This document shows positions 12,004 to 25,577 of a stretch of DNA of 64,000 nt, in pieces; the first letter of the stretch is position 1, and each line of letters opens with the position of its first letter. The position numbers and the translations under genes are program-made. This DNA comes from Channallabes apus. Taxonomy: Eukaryota > Chordata > Actinopteri > Siluriformes > Clariidae. The notes below the pieces were generated by a model. It ran no database searches, had not been told where the DNA came from, and was given only the letters and a program-made list of their open reading frames with translations. Location: NCBI GenBank assembly GCA_030522415.1, contig CM060108.1, positions 53,236,452 to 53,300,451 of the forward strand, read 5' to 3'.

Positions 12004-13914
12004 CAAGCTTAGGCTGTGCCACAGGCCTGTATACTACTGTACACTAACATCTCATAAAAAAAAGAAAAATATGTTGTTTTTTTGTTGTATTTTTTAACGG
12101 CCATAGTGATTTGGGATACTGTATATGGCAAATGAAAAAGAATGCATTTTATTACAAAGCAAACACATTAAAGAACCATATATGTGTACTACTGAGCATT
12201 AACATGTTTTATGGAGAAGAAGATATGATAACTAGTTGCCTATAAGTATTTTAATGGTGCAAAAAGTCAAACTTCAGAGGCGCGTCATCAGTAACCTTTA
12301 TTGGAATGTAAATGTACATCCAAGCTTAGCTGCAGGCATGGGCGTAAATTTCATTTAATAGTAAGGGGGGACAATAAATGAGCAATTTTTGCTCATGAGC
12401 AATTTTTGAAGGGGACACATATAATACAGTCAAATTGTACTTATAAAGATACAGTATGTCCCCACAGTGAAAAACTTTGCTTCTATCATTATTATTGTAG
12501 CATGGAGACTGCGGCATTATGGTTATTTTCAAAGTTTTTCTCAGGTTCAATGACAAAGCAGATTTTTCAAAAACTATTTATTGCATTGTTTATGTTGTTT
12601 ACAGTCAAGCCATCAACATACAATAAAATGTAAACATGAGATCTAAACTAAAAACTGTGCTCCCTGTGCTGGTGCTGGCAATATCGTCTCTTTGTTCTGC
12701 TGTCTCCGGCTCCCTCCCTGGTCCTGAATCTGCCCCTTCCTCTACTCTCACTGTCTCAGAACAGACTGACTCCTGAAGCAGAAAAAAAATGCAGGAAAAG
12801 ATGTTTTCCATACTCATAATAACTAACTTGTTTACATTACACTTGTTAAATTGAAAGATCATACTGTAAATTGGTGAACTTATTACTTTCTACTGAACAG
12901 CCACAACTCCGAAAACATTAAAGAAATTGTGCACCCAAAAAAAAAAAAAAAAAATTAAAATCTGTCATTATCCCTTCAATAAAAGCACCACACTTACCCA
13001 ACACTGTACATCTGATTGACCCTGGTCTACCTGTCCCTCAATCATTTCTGTCTCCTTTGCCTGTGATTGATATTGTGACATTAGTATTTTCATAAGCACC
13101 CATTCTTAAAGCCAAATTGCCTTAATATGTGAACTTGTACTTACTTGGCGTTTAAGTCACTGAAAAATTATCTTATGTCCATTTATCTAGGACACTGCAA
13201 GGCAAGTTTATTTATACTGTAGCACATTTCATACACAATGGTCATTCAAATAGCTTTACATAAAGAAAGTAAAACTATCAAAAAATAATCAAAACAGTAA
13301 AAACAAGGAATTAAAAAAAGGTTTAAAATTGTATTTAAAATTAATTAAGACACTTAGAACAGAATGGATATTGATTATGCAAAAATATAAAATTCGGACT
13401 AGGCACAGTGCTCATTTAGTGAATGTACAGCTAAATAATATGTTAATTGTGGCCGTTAATGTTAACATTATCCAAGTCGTCATAAATAAAACACTGCATG
13501 GGAAACGGCGTTTGTCGTGTTAGTTGCAGTGCACTATGCAACAAGCCATTGTAAACAAGATAACGTTAACTAGATAAGTAATAATTTAATCACTAATATA
13601 CTGTAGCAGATTCATGGAGAATTACATCAGTAATCAGCATTTTTGCCGCAACTAATTTATGAATGAGTCTACATCAACTATATTAAAGAGAATCGCTTTA
13701 TTTACAGTGAATAAAATACCCTAATTACTGAAGTTCAACATTAATTGAGCGGCAGCCACAAACCTGACCTGAACTGGGAAAGTAGGCAGTGGGACAAACC
13801 ACTGTGAGGAAGCGGAGGGGGAACTCAACTGTTTCTAAATGCAGTTTTTGCGGGGTTTTTTTTCTACTTACACAATTATCTTAGGTATACATACATCTAT
13901 TTTTCACAATAGAT
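12004..13914. other. Probable degraded DNA-transposon remnant
   Basis: Two exon-like - strand pieces, about 12650-12775 (acidic peptide EGADSGPGREPETAEQRDDI after 'ctgcttcag') and about 13000-13090 (peptide ETEMIEGQVDQGQSDVQCW before a GTAAGT donor), resemble the acidic N-termini of fish hAT-type transposases, but no domain was recognised. A 'gggcgtaaatttc' motif at 12341 may be one element edge. A LINE 3' end in - orientation lies at 13200-13270. A poly(A) run is at 12939-12955. Confidence 0.3.
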
Positions 13915-13990
13915 ACTTTTTTGGGGGGGAGGGGGGCGGGGGGGACAACCCGCGGATTGGGGGGGACATGTCCCCCATGGGGGGGACATG
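13915..13990. repeat. G-run cluster
   Basis: Several runs of six to eight G are separated by short spacers on the + strand, including two copies of a 'gggggggacatg' motif. Such a tract could form a quadruplex; this is not shown by sequence alone. Confidence 0.7.
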
Positions 13991-13994
13991 TAGG

Positions 13995-14056
13995 TGATAT
14001 AGGGATATAGCACCGCATCTCACAGTGAGTCAAACCGCATAGGTGAGATAGGGGTA
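13995..14056. mobile_element. End fragment related to the TTAA-flanked element
   Basis: 'gtcaaaccgcataggtgaga' and 'taggggtatta' match the right end of the element at 53651-54132, where the equivalent reads 'gtcaaaccgcataagtgaat' plus 'aggggtatta'. Only one end is seen here. Confidence 0.5.
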
Positions 14057-14289
14057 TTATCAACCGAAAATGCTATTTTATTCAAACGTCCTTGCTGGAG
14101 TATGGACGTGACGTCATGTGCAGGTGCGATGGATCTCGTACCAACCAATATGGTGTCGGACTGGTATGTTTATACTTCTCATCCAACGCTCCTTCCGGAT
14201 GGCGCGATTTATCCGGATGTTTTTTTGTTTGTTTATTTTTTGAATGTCAAGCTGAAATAAAGAGTAACGAGGCTATTTTTAAAAAGTAA

Positions 14290-14445
14290 GGAGTAGAAAG
14301 TAAAGATAATTGCGTGAAAATGTATCGAGTAGAAGTAAAAAGTCGGCTGAAAAATAATTACTCCAGTAAAGTATTGATACCCAAAATTTCTACTTAAGTA
14401 ACGTAACAAAGTATTTGTACTTCCTACTCCACCTCCACTGTGTTT
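14290..14445. repeat. Teleost repeat, same type as near 275-410
   Basis: Contains 'tacttaagtaacgtaacaaa', 'gtatttgtacttc' and a 'ctccacctcc' ending, as in the repeat at the left edge of the window. The class is not established here, possibly a hAT-derived non-autonomous element. Confidence 0.45.
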
Positions 14446-15021
14446 TATCAAGGGCAGGGTCAATGCAGCTAGCTATCAGGAGATTTTGGAGCACTTCATG
14501 CTTCCATCTGCTGAAAAGCTTTATGGAGATGAAGATTTAATTTTTCAGCACGACCTGGCACCTGCTCACAGTGCCAAAACCACTGGTAAATGGTTTACTG
14601 ACCATGGTATTACTGTGCTCAATTGGCCTGCCAACTCTCCTGACCTGAACCCCATAGAGAATCTGTGGGATATTGTGAAGAGAAAGTTGAGAGACACAAG
14701 ACACAAGAATCTGCAAAAGGATTCCCGACCAAGTATTGAGTGCAGAACTGAACATAATTATTTGAAGGTTGACTTTTTTTTGTATTAAAAACACTTTTCT
14801 TTTATTGGTCGGATGAAATATGCTAATTTTTTGAGATAGGGATTTTGGGTTTTCATGAGCTGTATGCCACAATCATCAATATTAAAACAATAAAAGGCTT
14901 GAACTACTTCAGTTTGTGTGTAATGAATCTAAAATATATGAAAGTCTACTGTTTATCAGTACATTACAGAAAATAATGAACTTCATCACAATATGCTAAT
15001 TTTTTTAGAAGGACCTGTATT
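14442..15021 (+). mobile_element. Tc1 transposon, 3' part with terminal repeat
   Basis: A truncated transposase frame (14486-14700) carries the second half of the DDE domain: FQHDLAPAHSAKTT and WPANSPDLNPIENLWDIVKR, containing the second catalytic Asp and the Asn-Pro-Ile-Glu-Asn motif. The frame is lost after about 14700. The element ends near 15019 in 'agaaggacctgta', which is typical of a Tc1 terminal repeat ('atatgctaat' occurs twice nearby). The 5' half is missing. Confidence 0.8.
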
Positions 15022-15059
15022 AATTAAGAACAGATATTTTTGTTTGTATTTTCTACAAA

Positions 15060-15271
15060 AAACCCTTTAACACTCACAATCGCACCGCACTTGAACGCAC
15101 CCGTGTAACAGACACTGCTCCAGGACGCGCTGTGTGCGTCATTCCTAAGCCTGTGCGTAATTGCGTCACTTCCTGTCGTGCGATCACTGTGAAGCGGTTG
15201 TCACGCAGCGCAGGAGAAGCCGGTACACGGAGCAGCAGTTCGTGGAGGAGAAGAGCAGCACAAAACCGAAG
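15060..15271 (+). promoter_or_regulatory. HIGD1A CpG-rich promoter and non-coding exon 1
   Basis: A CpG-rich block carries a CRE-like 'gtgcgtcatt' at about 15136 and an ETS-like 'cacttcctg' at about 15168, followed by an exon-like stretch ending in CCGAAG|GTCAGG with the donor at 15272. No TATA box is seen. The transcription start is inferred to be near 15180. Intron 1 then runs to 15875. Confidence 0.6.
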
Positions 15272-15699
15272 GTCAGGCTCACTCTTATCTTATTAAATCA
15301 TTTTATTTACATGCGGCTTTAATCTGAGAGAGATTATACACAAAATAAAGGAAAGTCTGTTAGGAGAATTTAATATTAGAGTGCTATATAAAAGGAGTTA
15401 TATAGCGGTTTCAGCGGTTAGCTGTCAATATAAAAGTCCGACTCGGTTAAAATAGTGATAAACTGCAACGTCATGGACTTTTATTTTGAATTTTATCCTG
15501 TTACTTTTTAATTTAAATGATTTTAAAAATGTAATAGAATCACCAGGTGACGTGTTCGAGCTCTTAGACCTGTGACCTTCATCAGAGATAATGAGTTACA
15601 CACGCACACACACACTGATTCTTAATTATAATGATTTATTACACACACACACACCACCTGGTGTCTAATGAAGTGATTAATAAATAGTAAATCAGGTCA

Positions 15700-15702
15700 G
15701 AC

Positions 15703-15739
<37 letters not shown>

Positions 15740-15804
15740 GTAAGAGAGAGAGTGTCACCTTGATACCAGTACTGCCAGATAGTCCAGGAAGCACCACCTG
15801 TGAC

Positions 15805-15836
<32 letters not shown>
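15700..15836. repeat. Two (TG)n runs in HIGD1A intron 1
   Basis: Runs at about 15703-15737 and 15807-15835 end about 40 bases before the exon 2 acceptor at 15876. Confidence 0.9.
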
Positions 15837-15838
<2 letters not shown>

Positions 15839-15885
15839 GTCAGTCTGACCCTGTAACACCTCACCTGTCCCCCAGGTCCAGAGAC

Positions 15886-15964
15886 ATGTCCACCGTATCA
15901 TATGATGAGGACGTGGAGTCCAAGTTCATCAGGAAGGTCAAGGAGAACCCGTTTGTCCCAGTCG
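15886..15964 (+). CDS. higd1a: HIGD1A-like, first coding exon
   Basis: It starts at the first ATG after the acceptor 'cccccag' (exon from 15876); the ATG context is GAGACATGT. It encodes residues 1-26 plus one base: a short acidic N-terminus, then SKFIRKVKENPFVPV, the hallmark leading into the HIG1 domain. The donor is GTGAGA. The coding phase (79 bases) is completed by exon 3. Confidence 0.9.
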
Positions 15965-16492
15965 GTGAGACACACACTAGATGTGATTTAGTTTAATGAC
16001 GTGATGATGAAGCATGACACTGCACATTCTTTCTTTTCTTTCTTGTTTAACACAATGCCAGCTTCTACAGCTATGTTCACGGCGAGAGTCGTGTTATTTA
16101 ATATTATAACTAGATAATATGTTTAAGATAATTTTTTTTTTTTCTAAGAACTTTAAAAATGGATTTACTTGTTTTGTTTTTTTAATTGCCAACAGAATAA
16201 AGCAAGTTCCACACAGGAGTAAAGGGATTACAATAAAATATGTTTGATGGACAGAAGTGTTGTACATGATGATGAACACTGAGGTGACTTTTCTCTAGAT
16301 AGTAAAGATCGGTGTGTAGCTTCTATAGCTTCTGTAGTGTCCTATTCTGCGTCTTGTAGAAATGACTCGATCCCAACGATTTGTAAAAGGGAATGTATGT
16401 TTTGTTCCAACATCAGGATTTATTTCATGTAGCTTGTTAATTAGACATCGATCGCATTCTGACTGCCAGAATCTCCATGACATGATCATCTG

Positions 16493-16790
16493 TCAAGAGG
16501 TGATGGAGATGATGATGGTGATGGTAATGATGGTGATGGTTATAATGCTGGAGATTGTGATGGAGATGATGATGATGATGATGTAGATCATGATGGTGGT
16601 GAAGTTTGAGATGGTGGTGGAGATGATGGTGATGATGATGATGGTGATGGTTATAATGCTGGAGATTGTGATGGAGATGATGATGATGATGTAGATCATG
16701 ATGGTGGTGAAGTTTGAGATGATAGAGATGGTGATGGGGGTGGTGGAGATGATGATGATGATGATGATGATGGGGGTGGAGATGATGGCA
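16493..16790. repeat. GAT-rich minisatellite A in HIGD1A intron 2
   Basis: Imperfect GAT repeats contain a duplicated unit of roughly 115 bases: 'ttataatgctggagattgtg' occurs at about 16541 and 16651, and 'gtagatcatgatggtggtga' at about 16583 and 16690. His-rich or Met/Asp-rich frames across it are artefacts of the repeat. Confidence 0.9.
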
Positions 16791-16889
16791 GTGTGCGGGC
16801 AGCAGTAAAGTTTTCAGGCACATGACTGTAGGGGGCAGTTGTGTTTCAGTCTCAGGAATTGCGTGCCTACTGAAGCCGGTAATGTGTTG

Positions 16890-18559
<1,670 letters not shown>

Positions 18560-18897
18560 GAGCCCCTGAGCCTCACCCTGAGTCTAGTCTTAGTTTACTC
18601 TGGTTTCCTTTCTGCACTCGGGTCTCCTGTAGAGACGACCTCACCTTCTTCTTAAACATGTTCCTTTACTTAGTTACAGATGTATAAACTTGTATAATCT
18701 ACAAGGGTTATAATATAATTAACAGATTTCTAAGACCACGGACTAGGACACACAGCAGTGTGCAGGCGGGATCACACTCGCCCTCGTCAACCTGACGCTA
18801 GCTTCATGCTAAACTTCATCAGCAGCGGTGTTGTGACCTCACAACTCCACACAAGCTCTAGGATATGCAGAAACATGCTAATGATGAAAACATACAC

Positions 18898-19260
18898 TCT
18901 TAAAGAAATGGGTTCCTTTCAGGGTTCTTTGGTTAAAGGAACCTTTATGATCTACTCTGTATAAGACCTTTAACGGTTCTTTAGCTAATGCTTCTCGAAC
19001 TGAGGGCCGGGGATTGTCCTAACTCATCTTGTGAGGTCACAAAATACAGGCCGATATGCAAATATATGCGGATCACAATGATAGATCAATCAAATCATAG
19101 TGACCTTTCTGGTACATAACATGACTTATGTTTCTTTTGTTATTATTTGGAAAAAAAAAATTTTTAAACCATGCCTTGGAATTTTTAAGGGTTCTTCTTA
19201 AAGTGGTTCCACTTGGAACCGTCTCAGTTACGGGCTCTACACCGAGCCTTTACTAAAAAT
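18898..19260. repeat. Degenerate 'ggttcctttt' teleost repeat in HIGD1A 3' UTR
   Basis: The block begins with 'cttaaagaaatgggttcctt' and ends with 'ggttcttcttaaagtggttc'; such pieces recur in fish genomes as the ends of small non-autonomous elements. The boundaries are approximate. Confidence 0.4.
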
Positions 19261-19535
19261 TCACCTTAATATGAACAAACTTGACGGGTAAACTGACCAC
19301 ACGTGCTGCACTAGATAAAGATTAACAGGTACGGGTTACTGTTATGTAAAAGTTAAAATGTAAAGGTTACTGGATATAAGTATGGGGTCTAATTTGCATA
19401 CTTATGGATATTTAATGAGGATGACGTAGAGATTAATTATTTGGCACACAGGCTAAAGTAAATGTGTGTTAGTTTTGTGATTATTTTTGCTTGTTGTGTT
19501 TGTACATCCTGTTGGTTTATTAGAAATTGTATTTT

Positions 19536-19541
19536 AATAAA
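19536..19541 (+). terminator. Poly(A) signal of HIGD1A-like gene
   Basis: Canonical AATAAA about 980 bases after the stop codon; the first clear hexamer in sense orientation. Confidence 0.6.
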
Positions 19542-19559
19542 GATATGAGAAAATTAAAC

Positions 19560-20244
19560 AAGTCCTTGACTGAGAACAGGTAGGAGCAGATACAAGGTGT
19601 GTTTCTGCGGTGAGACTTTGTTTTAATGAGGTTTGTGGAGAGACATGGATTACACCACAGAGTCACGCCAATCACCACCAGGAAGTATGTTTACATATTA
19701 CTATATATAGTGTAGATTTATTCATATTCAAATTGTAGTAGACACTGAATGAATGTGTAGGATTTGTAAAAACACTAAATTACATTCAATACTGTACCCT
19801 TCTCCAGGGTCGAGAGTTCAAATCTCACCTGGAGTTTGCATGTTCTCACCACGCCTGTTGGGCTTCCTCTGGGTACACCGGCTGCCTCCCACAGTCCAAA
19901 CACATGCCGTAAACTGTTCCCAAATCTAGATAGGTTTAATCTTATCTCTCTTAAATTGTCTGCAGTATGTAAACAATGATGAAACAATCCTTCAGATCCT
20001 GATGGTTTTAGTGCAGAACTAAAAAAAATGTCAGCATCTGGATTTAACTACGACTGCAGTGATTAATATGATTCAGGTGAAAAAAGTTACTTAACCCTAA
20101 CTGATGCATTCGGTGTTGAGATCTGAGGTTGCTTCTGTGCTTAGGTCTATGTTCAGGTAATTTTACGTCGCAATAATATGGAAAACTAAAAAGTCAGCTG
20201 ATGACCTGAATGGCTCTAGATTTTTCCATCGATGTATGTTTTTT
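19560..20244. other. Intergenic, with a SINE fragment
   Basis: At 19795-19930 a + strand SINE fragment reads 'ctggagtttgcatgttctc', matching the body of the SINE at 4893-5267. Nothing else is recognised. Confidence 0.5.
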
Positions 20245-20540
20245 CTTCCCTGATGGCACAGCCATATTCCAAAAGGACGATGCCAGGTGTCATCGGAATC
20301 AAATTCTGAAAGATTGGTTCAGGGAGTAAGAGACATTATATTCACACATAGATTGTCCACCAAAGTGTCCAGACCTTGACTTTTTGGGATGTGCTGGACA
20401 AGCCTTTACATAGGTATCAGGCCGACTGTCACATCAACAATACAAGATCTTGGATAGAAATTAACACTCTGGAAATAAATAAATGTTGTGCAATTGCATA
20501 AGCTTATTAAAGAGGTGGGCCAACAAAATGTTAGTTTTTC
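20245..20540 (+). mobile_element. Tc1/mariner fragment
   Basis: A decayed 3' part of a transposase ('gatgccaggtgtcatcggaa', 'tggttcaggga', 'gtgtccagaccttgac') corresponds to the DNA after the second catalytic Asp through the Pro-Asp motif. No open frame remains. Confidence 0.6.
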
Positions 20541-21350
20541 GCTTTTTTATTTTTTTTTATTTTAGGCATTTTAATAATACTAATAATAATGCATTTTATT
20601 TATAAAGCACTTTACATTTGTGGACAAATCTCAAAGTGCTAAACAAGCAATTAAAAGCAAGAATAAAAAGATAAATGTGTCCCCAATTAAACTACTTTCC
20701 GCAACAAAAAAAGTCTTTAACTAGGTTTACAGAAAGTTCTAATGGCACTTAGTTGTTAACCTTGTTAACCAAGTGAAAGTATGTATCCAGTGATGTAAAC
20801 TTTAAAGCAAATGTAAATTTCATCTGAGCCACTGCAGTGACCTTCACAATAGGAAAAACATCTGCATTAGCTTAGTCTAAGCCCATCTTCATGGTCATCA
20901 AGTGCTCCATCTTCAGGAGCAGTCAGAGAATTCCATGCAATGAGAGCTCTATTCCCTCCAGCTCCCTCATTAGCTATCCTGTGAAACGTTTACTATCGTA
21001 AACGTTTCTGTAAAACACACCATCAATAACTTTATAGTGAAACTCACACCATCCATAATTTTACTGCAAAATATAGACTAGCATTACGTTTATACTTCTA
21101 TTCCACTTAACAATAGCGCCTACTTAATGCCTTGGTATTGATTCTTCAAGCATCGTGATAATTTCTTAAGCACTGGTATAGCCTACTTATCTGCTCAGCA
21201 GCATTCAGCAGATAAAAAATCCTCATATTAAATGTAAATGGTCCTTATGATAAAATTAGCAAAATTACATTTTAAAGTAAAACAATCATGATTGACCACG
21301 ATTGAAAGATACATTACGTTAGCGTCCGATGCACAATAAAAATCCCATTC
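20541..21350. other. Intergenic, with a LINE 3' end trace
   Basis: At 20580-20655 'cattttatttataaagcact' resembles a - strand LINE 3' end. No gene is recognised. Confidence 0.45.
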
Positions 21351-21351
21351 C

Positions 21352-22050
21352 AAGATGGCACCGGTGAGGTCGGCTGCCGTCACGACTGCTCCGACCTATT
21401 TTACTTTGTTTTCATCTTTTAGGTCAAATTTCATTAACTTTAAACTGGCAAATTCATCACCATTGAGTGCATTAAGTACGATAGAGATACTCTTATTTCT
21501 ATTGGTGTACAATGTACTCACAAATCAACGTTTTTAACTCCGGATCCGAGCTGGCCGAGCGAGATCCTGAGGGAAACGAGCTGGCATCAGGAACAGGCTG
21601 AGAGCTTGTGCACACCGCACACCTCTGCCTAGCATCCCGCTCGCCAGCGTCCAGTCACTGGAAAACAAACTCGATGACCTCAGGCCCAGGATAAAGTTCC
21701 AGAGAGACATTCGGGACTGCAATCTCCTTTGCTTCACCGAGACATGGCTGAATCCAGCCGGCCGAGTTCTTCTCGGTTCACCGCGTGGACAGGACACGGG
21801 ACTTGGGGAAATCAAGGGGAGGTGGTGTGTGCTTAATGGGAAACAACAGCTGGTGCAACAGCGCGAGTGTTGTTTCTCTTACAGTACATGCTCTTGCACA
21901 CCCAACCTGGAACTAGATTATCTCTGGATTTTTGCACACTGCACAGAAATGGTCACTTATGAACATTACTCATCTGTACACTCATGCACAGTTGCACATA
22001 CCTAGAACATTTGGATAATGGACATTTCCATTTATTCCGGACATTCATGG
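21352..22050 (+). mobile_element. Rex1-like LINE, 5' end joined to 3' UTR
   Basis: It starts with 'aagatggcaccggtgaggtc'. The later part encodes the start of an endonuclease domain: SLENKLDDLRPRIKFQRDIRD then NLLCFTETWLNP-like, with the catalytic Glu, ending near 21910 after a serine/valine-rich stretch. The following 'gaacattactcatctgtaca' region looks like this family's 3' UTR, so the RT appears deleted. Confidence 0.6.
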
Positions 22051-23159
22051 ACATTGCATGAATAACAAACATGGACAGAAAGTGAGGTCTTACGGAAAAG
22101 GGGTAATTTTATTTAGAAAGATTAGGAAAGGGTTAAAGGTGGGAGGGATGGAAGTAAAGGTGTGCACGGAGAGGTCTGGTAAGCAGTGCCCTCTGGCATG
22201 TGGGCACAGACTGGTGAACGGTGCTGTCCTCGCCGTGGTGATCAAAAGTCGGAATACCATTCACGACTTTGAAATCTCTGGGGCGCATTCCATTTCCCCG
22301 CTCATGTGCCACTCTTCCTCAGTTTCCCCACGTCCACCTCACAACTGTGCTCAATGACTACTTTTACTTCCAACTGATAACCCATAAGAACCCGAGCTAC
22401 ACTCCCCACTGTATTTTATAGTGCGAGGAGATGTCTGGACCCAATATTGGGGATTAATGGGGAGGCCACCTACCTAGTGAGCTTCAGGGTGAGCGAGGAG
22501 TGATATAAGGTTTAGGCGCACGCCGTGACGATTTGTAATAAGACATGTAAAGAGGGCAATTCCATGAAGCTACCTTCCAATGAAAAAATTTTTTTTACCA
22601 AAGTTTTTTTTTACTCTACTATGATAACACAGCTGTCAATTGTGGTTCAAATCTGGTGGTTGAAATACTTAAGTGATGTCTCTCTTCAAGTTTTCAAAGC
22701 ATTTGTTTTATTTTAAGTGCATGATTTTTCATAGTCAGGTAAGTGCCATTTTCAGGAATGTCACATCCATAGCGTTAAATATTCCTCATGAATATGGGCA
22801 CTAGAAAATTCAAATAAAGTAACTATTCTTCTGATTGTTCATTTTAATTCAAAGAAATCCTAAAAAATATTATATTACATCCATAACACGTTTATTTTGC
22901 CTTTTGTAAAATATAAAACTAGTGCATAGTGCATATTTAAAAAAGTCTTGACAGATTCAGATTTTTAAACTCTATCAACAAGGGTTTAGTAAAATATGAA
23001 CTGATGGTTCAGTATATTAGTAACAAATACCTTCACTGAGAGTATATATGTTACATGTCATATTTATTATGCTTGAATTGACGAAGACAAAATAATGTTT
23101 TTCTTTTTATCATAAAAACAGTATATCATAAATTTTACTGCAGTAAACCATATTTTCAT
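22051..23159. other. No gene recognised
   Basis: A 99-codon + frame at 22058-22357 matches nothing I recognise. The rest is AT-rich. Confidence 0.45.
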
Positions 23160-23850
23160 ATGACCCATCCACAACTCTTCTTCAGGACTTTCTCGTCAAA
23201 AATTTTAAAATGCATGGCCCCATCTATTGGCCCGTCAATGCAGCAAAGTCAATCTGTACCTTTAGCAGAGAAACAGCCCCAAAGCATAATGTTTCCACCT
23301 CCGTGTTTGACTGTAGGTCAAGAAAGAGGTAAATTTTGGTCTCATCTGACCATAGCACTTTATCCCAATCCTTCTCTGTTTATTGGCAAACTCCAAATGG
23401 GCCTGTATGTGTGCCTTCTTGAGGAGGGGGACCTTGCTGCACTGAAGGATTTCTATTCCTTGTATCCATGTGGTATATTGTGTTCCCAATGGTTTGTTTG
23501 GTGACTTTGGTCCCAACTGCCTTGAGATCATTCACAAGCTACTTTTGTTTAGATCTGGACTGATTCCTCATTTTCTCATGATTATTCTTACTCCATGAGG
23601 TGAATTCTTGCACGGAGCTCCAGACTAAGGGTGATTGATGGATATTTTGTATTTCTTCCATTTACGAATAATTGCTCCAACAGTTGTTTCATTCTCACCA
23701 AGCTTCTATTTTATGGTCTTGTAGCCAATTATAGCCTTGTGCAAGTCTACGATCTTGTCCCTGACTTCTTTTGACACCTCTTTTGTCATGCCGATGGTGG
23801 TGAGTTTTGTGGACAAGTGGCTTTTATATATATATATAGCTTGTTGTTGT
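23160..23850 (-). pseudogene. Tc1-like transposase remnant
   Basis: On the - strand it reads pieces of a Tc1 transposase: the HTH region near 23790 (KEVRDKIVDLHKA-like), the central part, and VKHGGGNIMLWGCFSA-like at about 23265-23315. It is disrupted by several indels. An AT repeat at about 23826-23838 lies at its 5' side. Confidence 0.65.
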
Positions 23851-25134
23851 TAGGATCACCTTCTTAAATTTTTTATGTGTATGTGGCGAGGTGTAGGGGC
23901 CTGGCTTGAACTCCGCAGATCCCCTGATTTTAACAAATGTAGCCAATTATGCCACCTTGGGAATTCTACCCAAGGAAATAAATGACCCTACAGTAGGTAC
24001 CCAATTGGAATGGTTATTACTGCCATGTTCACCTCCACGTAAAAATGACAGCGGCCAAAATAAATCAGTTGCATTTCAAAGTCATTTGCAAAATGACCGC
24101 CAGATGGCGCAAAGTGACATTTTTTTCTTGCCGCAGATTTAGAATACAATTTAGTCATGAATGTTGTATTGAAGAAATACAATAGTGATGGTAATTTCCA
24201 CAAGAGTATTTTACACAACAAACATGAAAAATCTCAACCAGAACTATTGATATTTACTGTACAATAATGAGCCAAAAAAAAAAAACATTGGTTAAATGTT
24301 GTTTAGATCAAGTTCACTAGCTGACAATTTTATTTGTACAAAGTATAAACTTTATATAGCGTATCTCTGTATCTGTTTATTGTTATTTAAGTTCTGGGTT
24401 ATTTCAGGTACTTTAAACACATTGTTGGGTTGCTCATGTTGGGTCATATGAGATGTAGTGAGTCATTTACAAATGAACACCTGGTTGGGTTATTTTGACC
24501 CAACAACTGGTTTATTCTTTATTCTCTCGTTTCTCCAAATGGCAGCTTGCAAAATGTTAGAAATATTACTGTTATTGTGTCACAGGTGTAGTTTTAAGAT
24601 TTGTTTAGGTAAGAATCCGTGTGTATACAGCTCAAAACCTCCATCAGTTATTAAAGATAGCGCCTGTTTAGAAAAAAATTCCCCAACAATTTGTGAGATT
24701 TGAGCTTCAGGAAATCTCCCGGTGCTCTGCCAACTCAACCTCATGTGGTAAAGAATATATAAACGTTTTCTAAACGTGGGCTATTGTTACTTATAATATT
24801 TGTTAATTTAATTTAAATGAGGTTTGGGTTCAGGACTTCGATTCGGCATCATGATCCCCCTCTTTAATGTCCTATAATGTCTAATCATTGCTCAGCCGCA
24901 CGCACAAGTTTTCCAGAGCGCACCAGCAGAAGTAGACTAATGATTATAAATGCGTCGGGAAAAACAGCAAGCAGACTGACTCTGACCATTTTAATAAGTC
25001 ACTGATAAATTACCGATGTCTTTGGTTTCGGCTGTGGTGATGAAAGTAATCATGTTATATCGTCGTCTCCGCAGCAGTGGATGCACCAAAAATCCACTTT
25101 TCATACGAATTACACTGTCTACATTTTTTTCCAT
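23851..25134. other. No gene recognised
   Basis: AT-rich DNA with a poly(A) run at 24276. A 'gccagatggcgcaaagtgac' stretch at 24100 resembles the end of the repeat at 35310-35330. Confidence 0.45.
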
Positions 25135-25369
25135 TAATGTTCAAAAAAAAAAATTTTATTTGTCACATATACAGTCATACACAGTACGATATGCAGTAAA
25201 ATGCTTACACGACCACCCGTGACCTAAAAATTTTTTTTAAAGACAATTAACAAGAAACAAGAAATAAGAACGAGAAATATAAAATAGAAAAGAGGCAATA
25301 AATAAATAAATATCTTAACTATAAGAAAGTAGAACAAAATATACAAGATTTCAAAATAGGGAGAGAGGA
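25135..25369 (-). mobile_element. LINE 3' UTR fragment
   Basis: 'ttttatttgtcacatataca' followed by 'atgcagtaaaatgcttac' is a common teleost LINE 3' end, here in - orientation. Confidence 0.5.
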
Positions 25370-25577
25370 AGTCTGGAGTCTGGATCACTGGCAGCTCAGG
25401 AACCACATGTGTAGCTCGACAGAGAGAGAAAGAGTGAAAGGGGGAGACAGGGGGAGAGAGGAAAGAGAAAGAGGGTGAGGAAGAGAAGAGGAGGAGAGAT
25501 TGCAATTAGGTATGGTCACAGTTACAATGTCTAATGTGAATGTATATTTACTGTAGAGTGCAAGCAGGGACTCCGGC
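25370..25577 (-). mobile_element. L2 3' UTR fragment, inverted relative to 29265-29470
   Basis: It is the reverse complement of part of the 3' UTR of the L2 copy at 26629-30040, including the (CT)-rich block and 'gtagagtgcaagcagggac'. It is broken at its right edge by the MITE that begins at 25578. Confidence 0.75.

Noticed and set aside
12605..12862. An acidic - strand frame that might be a host exon
   Set aside because: It looks like the N-terminus of a transposase remnant and has no partner exons with consistent phase; kept only as part of a tentative element.
16437..16823. A 128-codon - strand frame dominated by His
   Set aside because: It is an artefact of the GAT repeat in an intron.
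22058..22357. A 99-codon + frame
   Set aside because: No similarity recognised, and it lies amid LINE debris; chance length in this composition.
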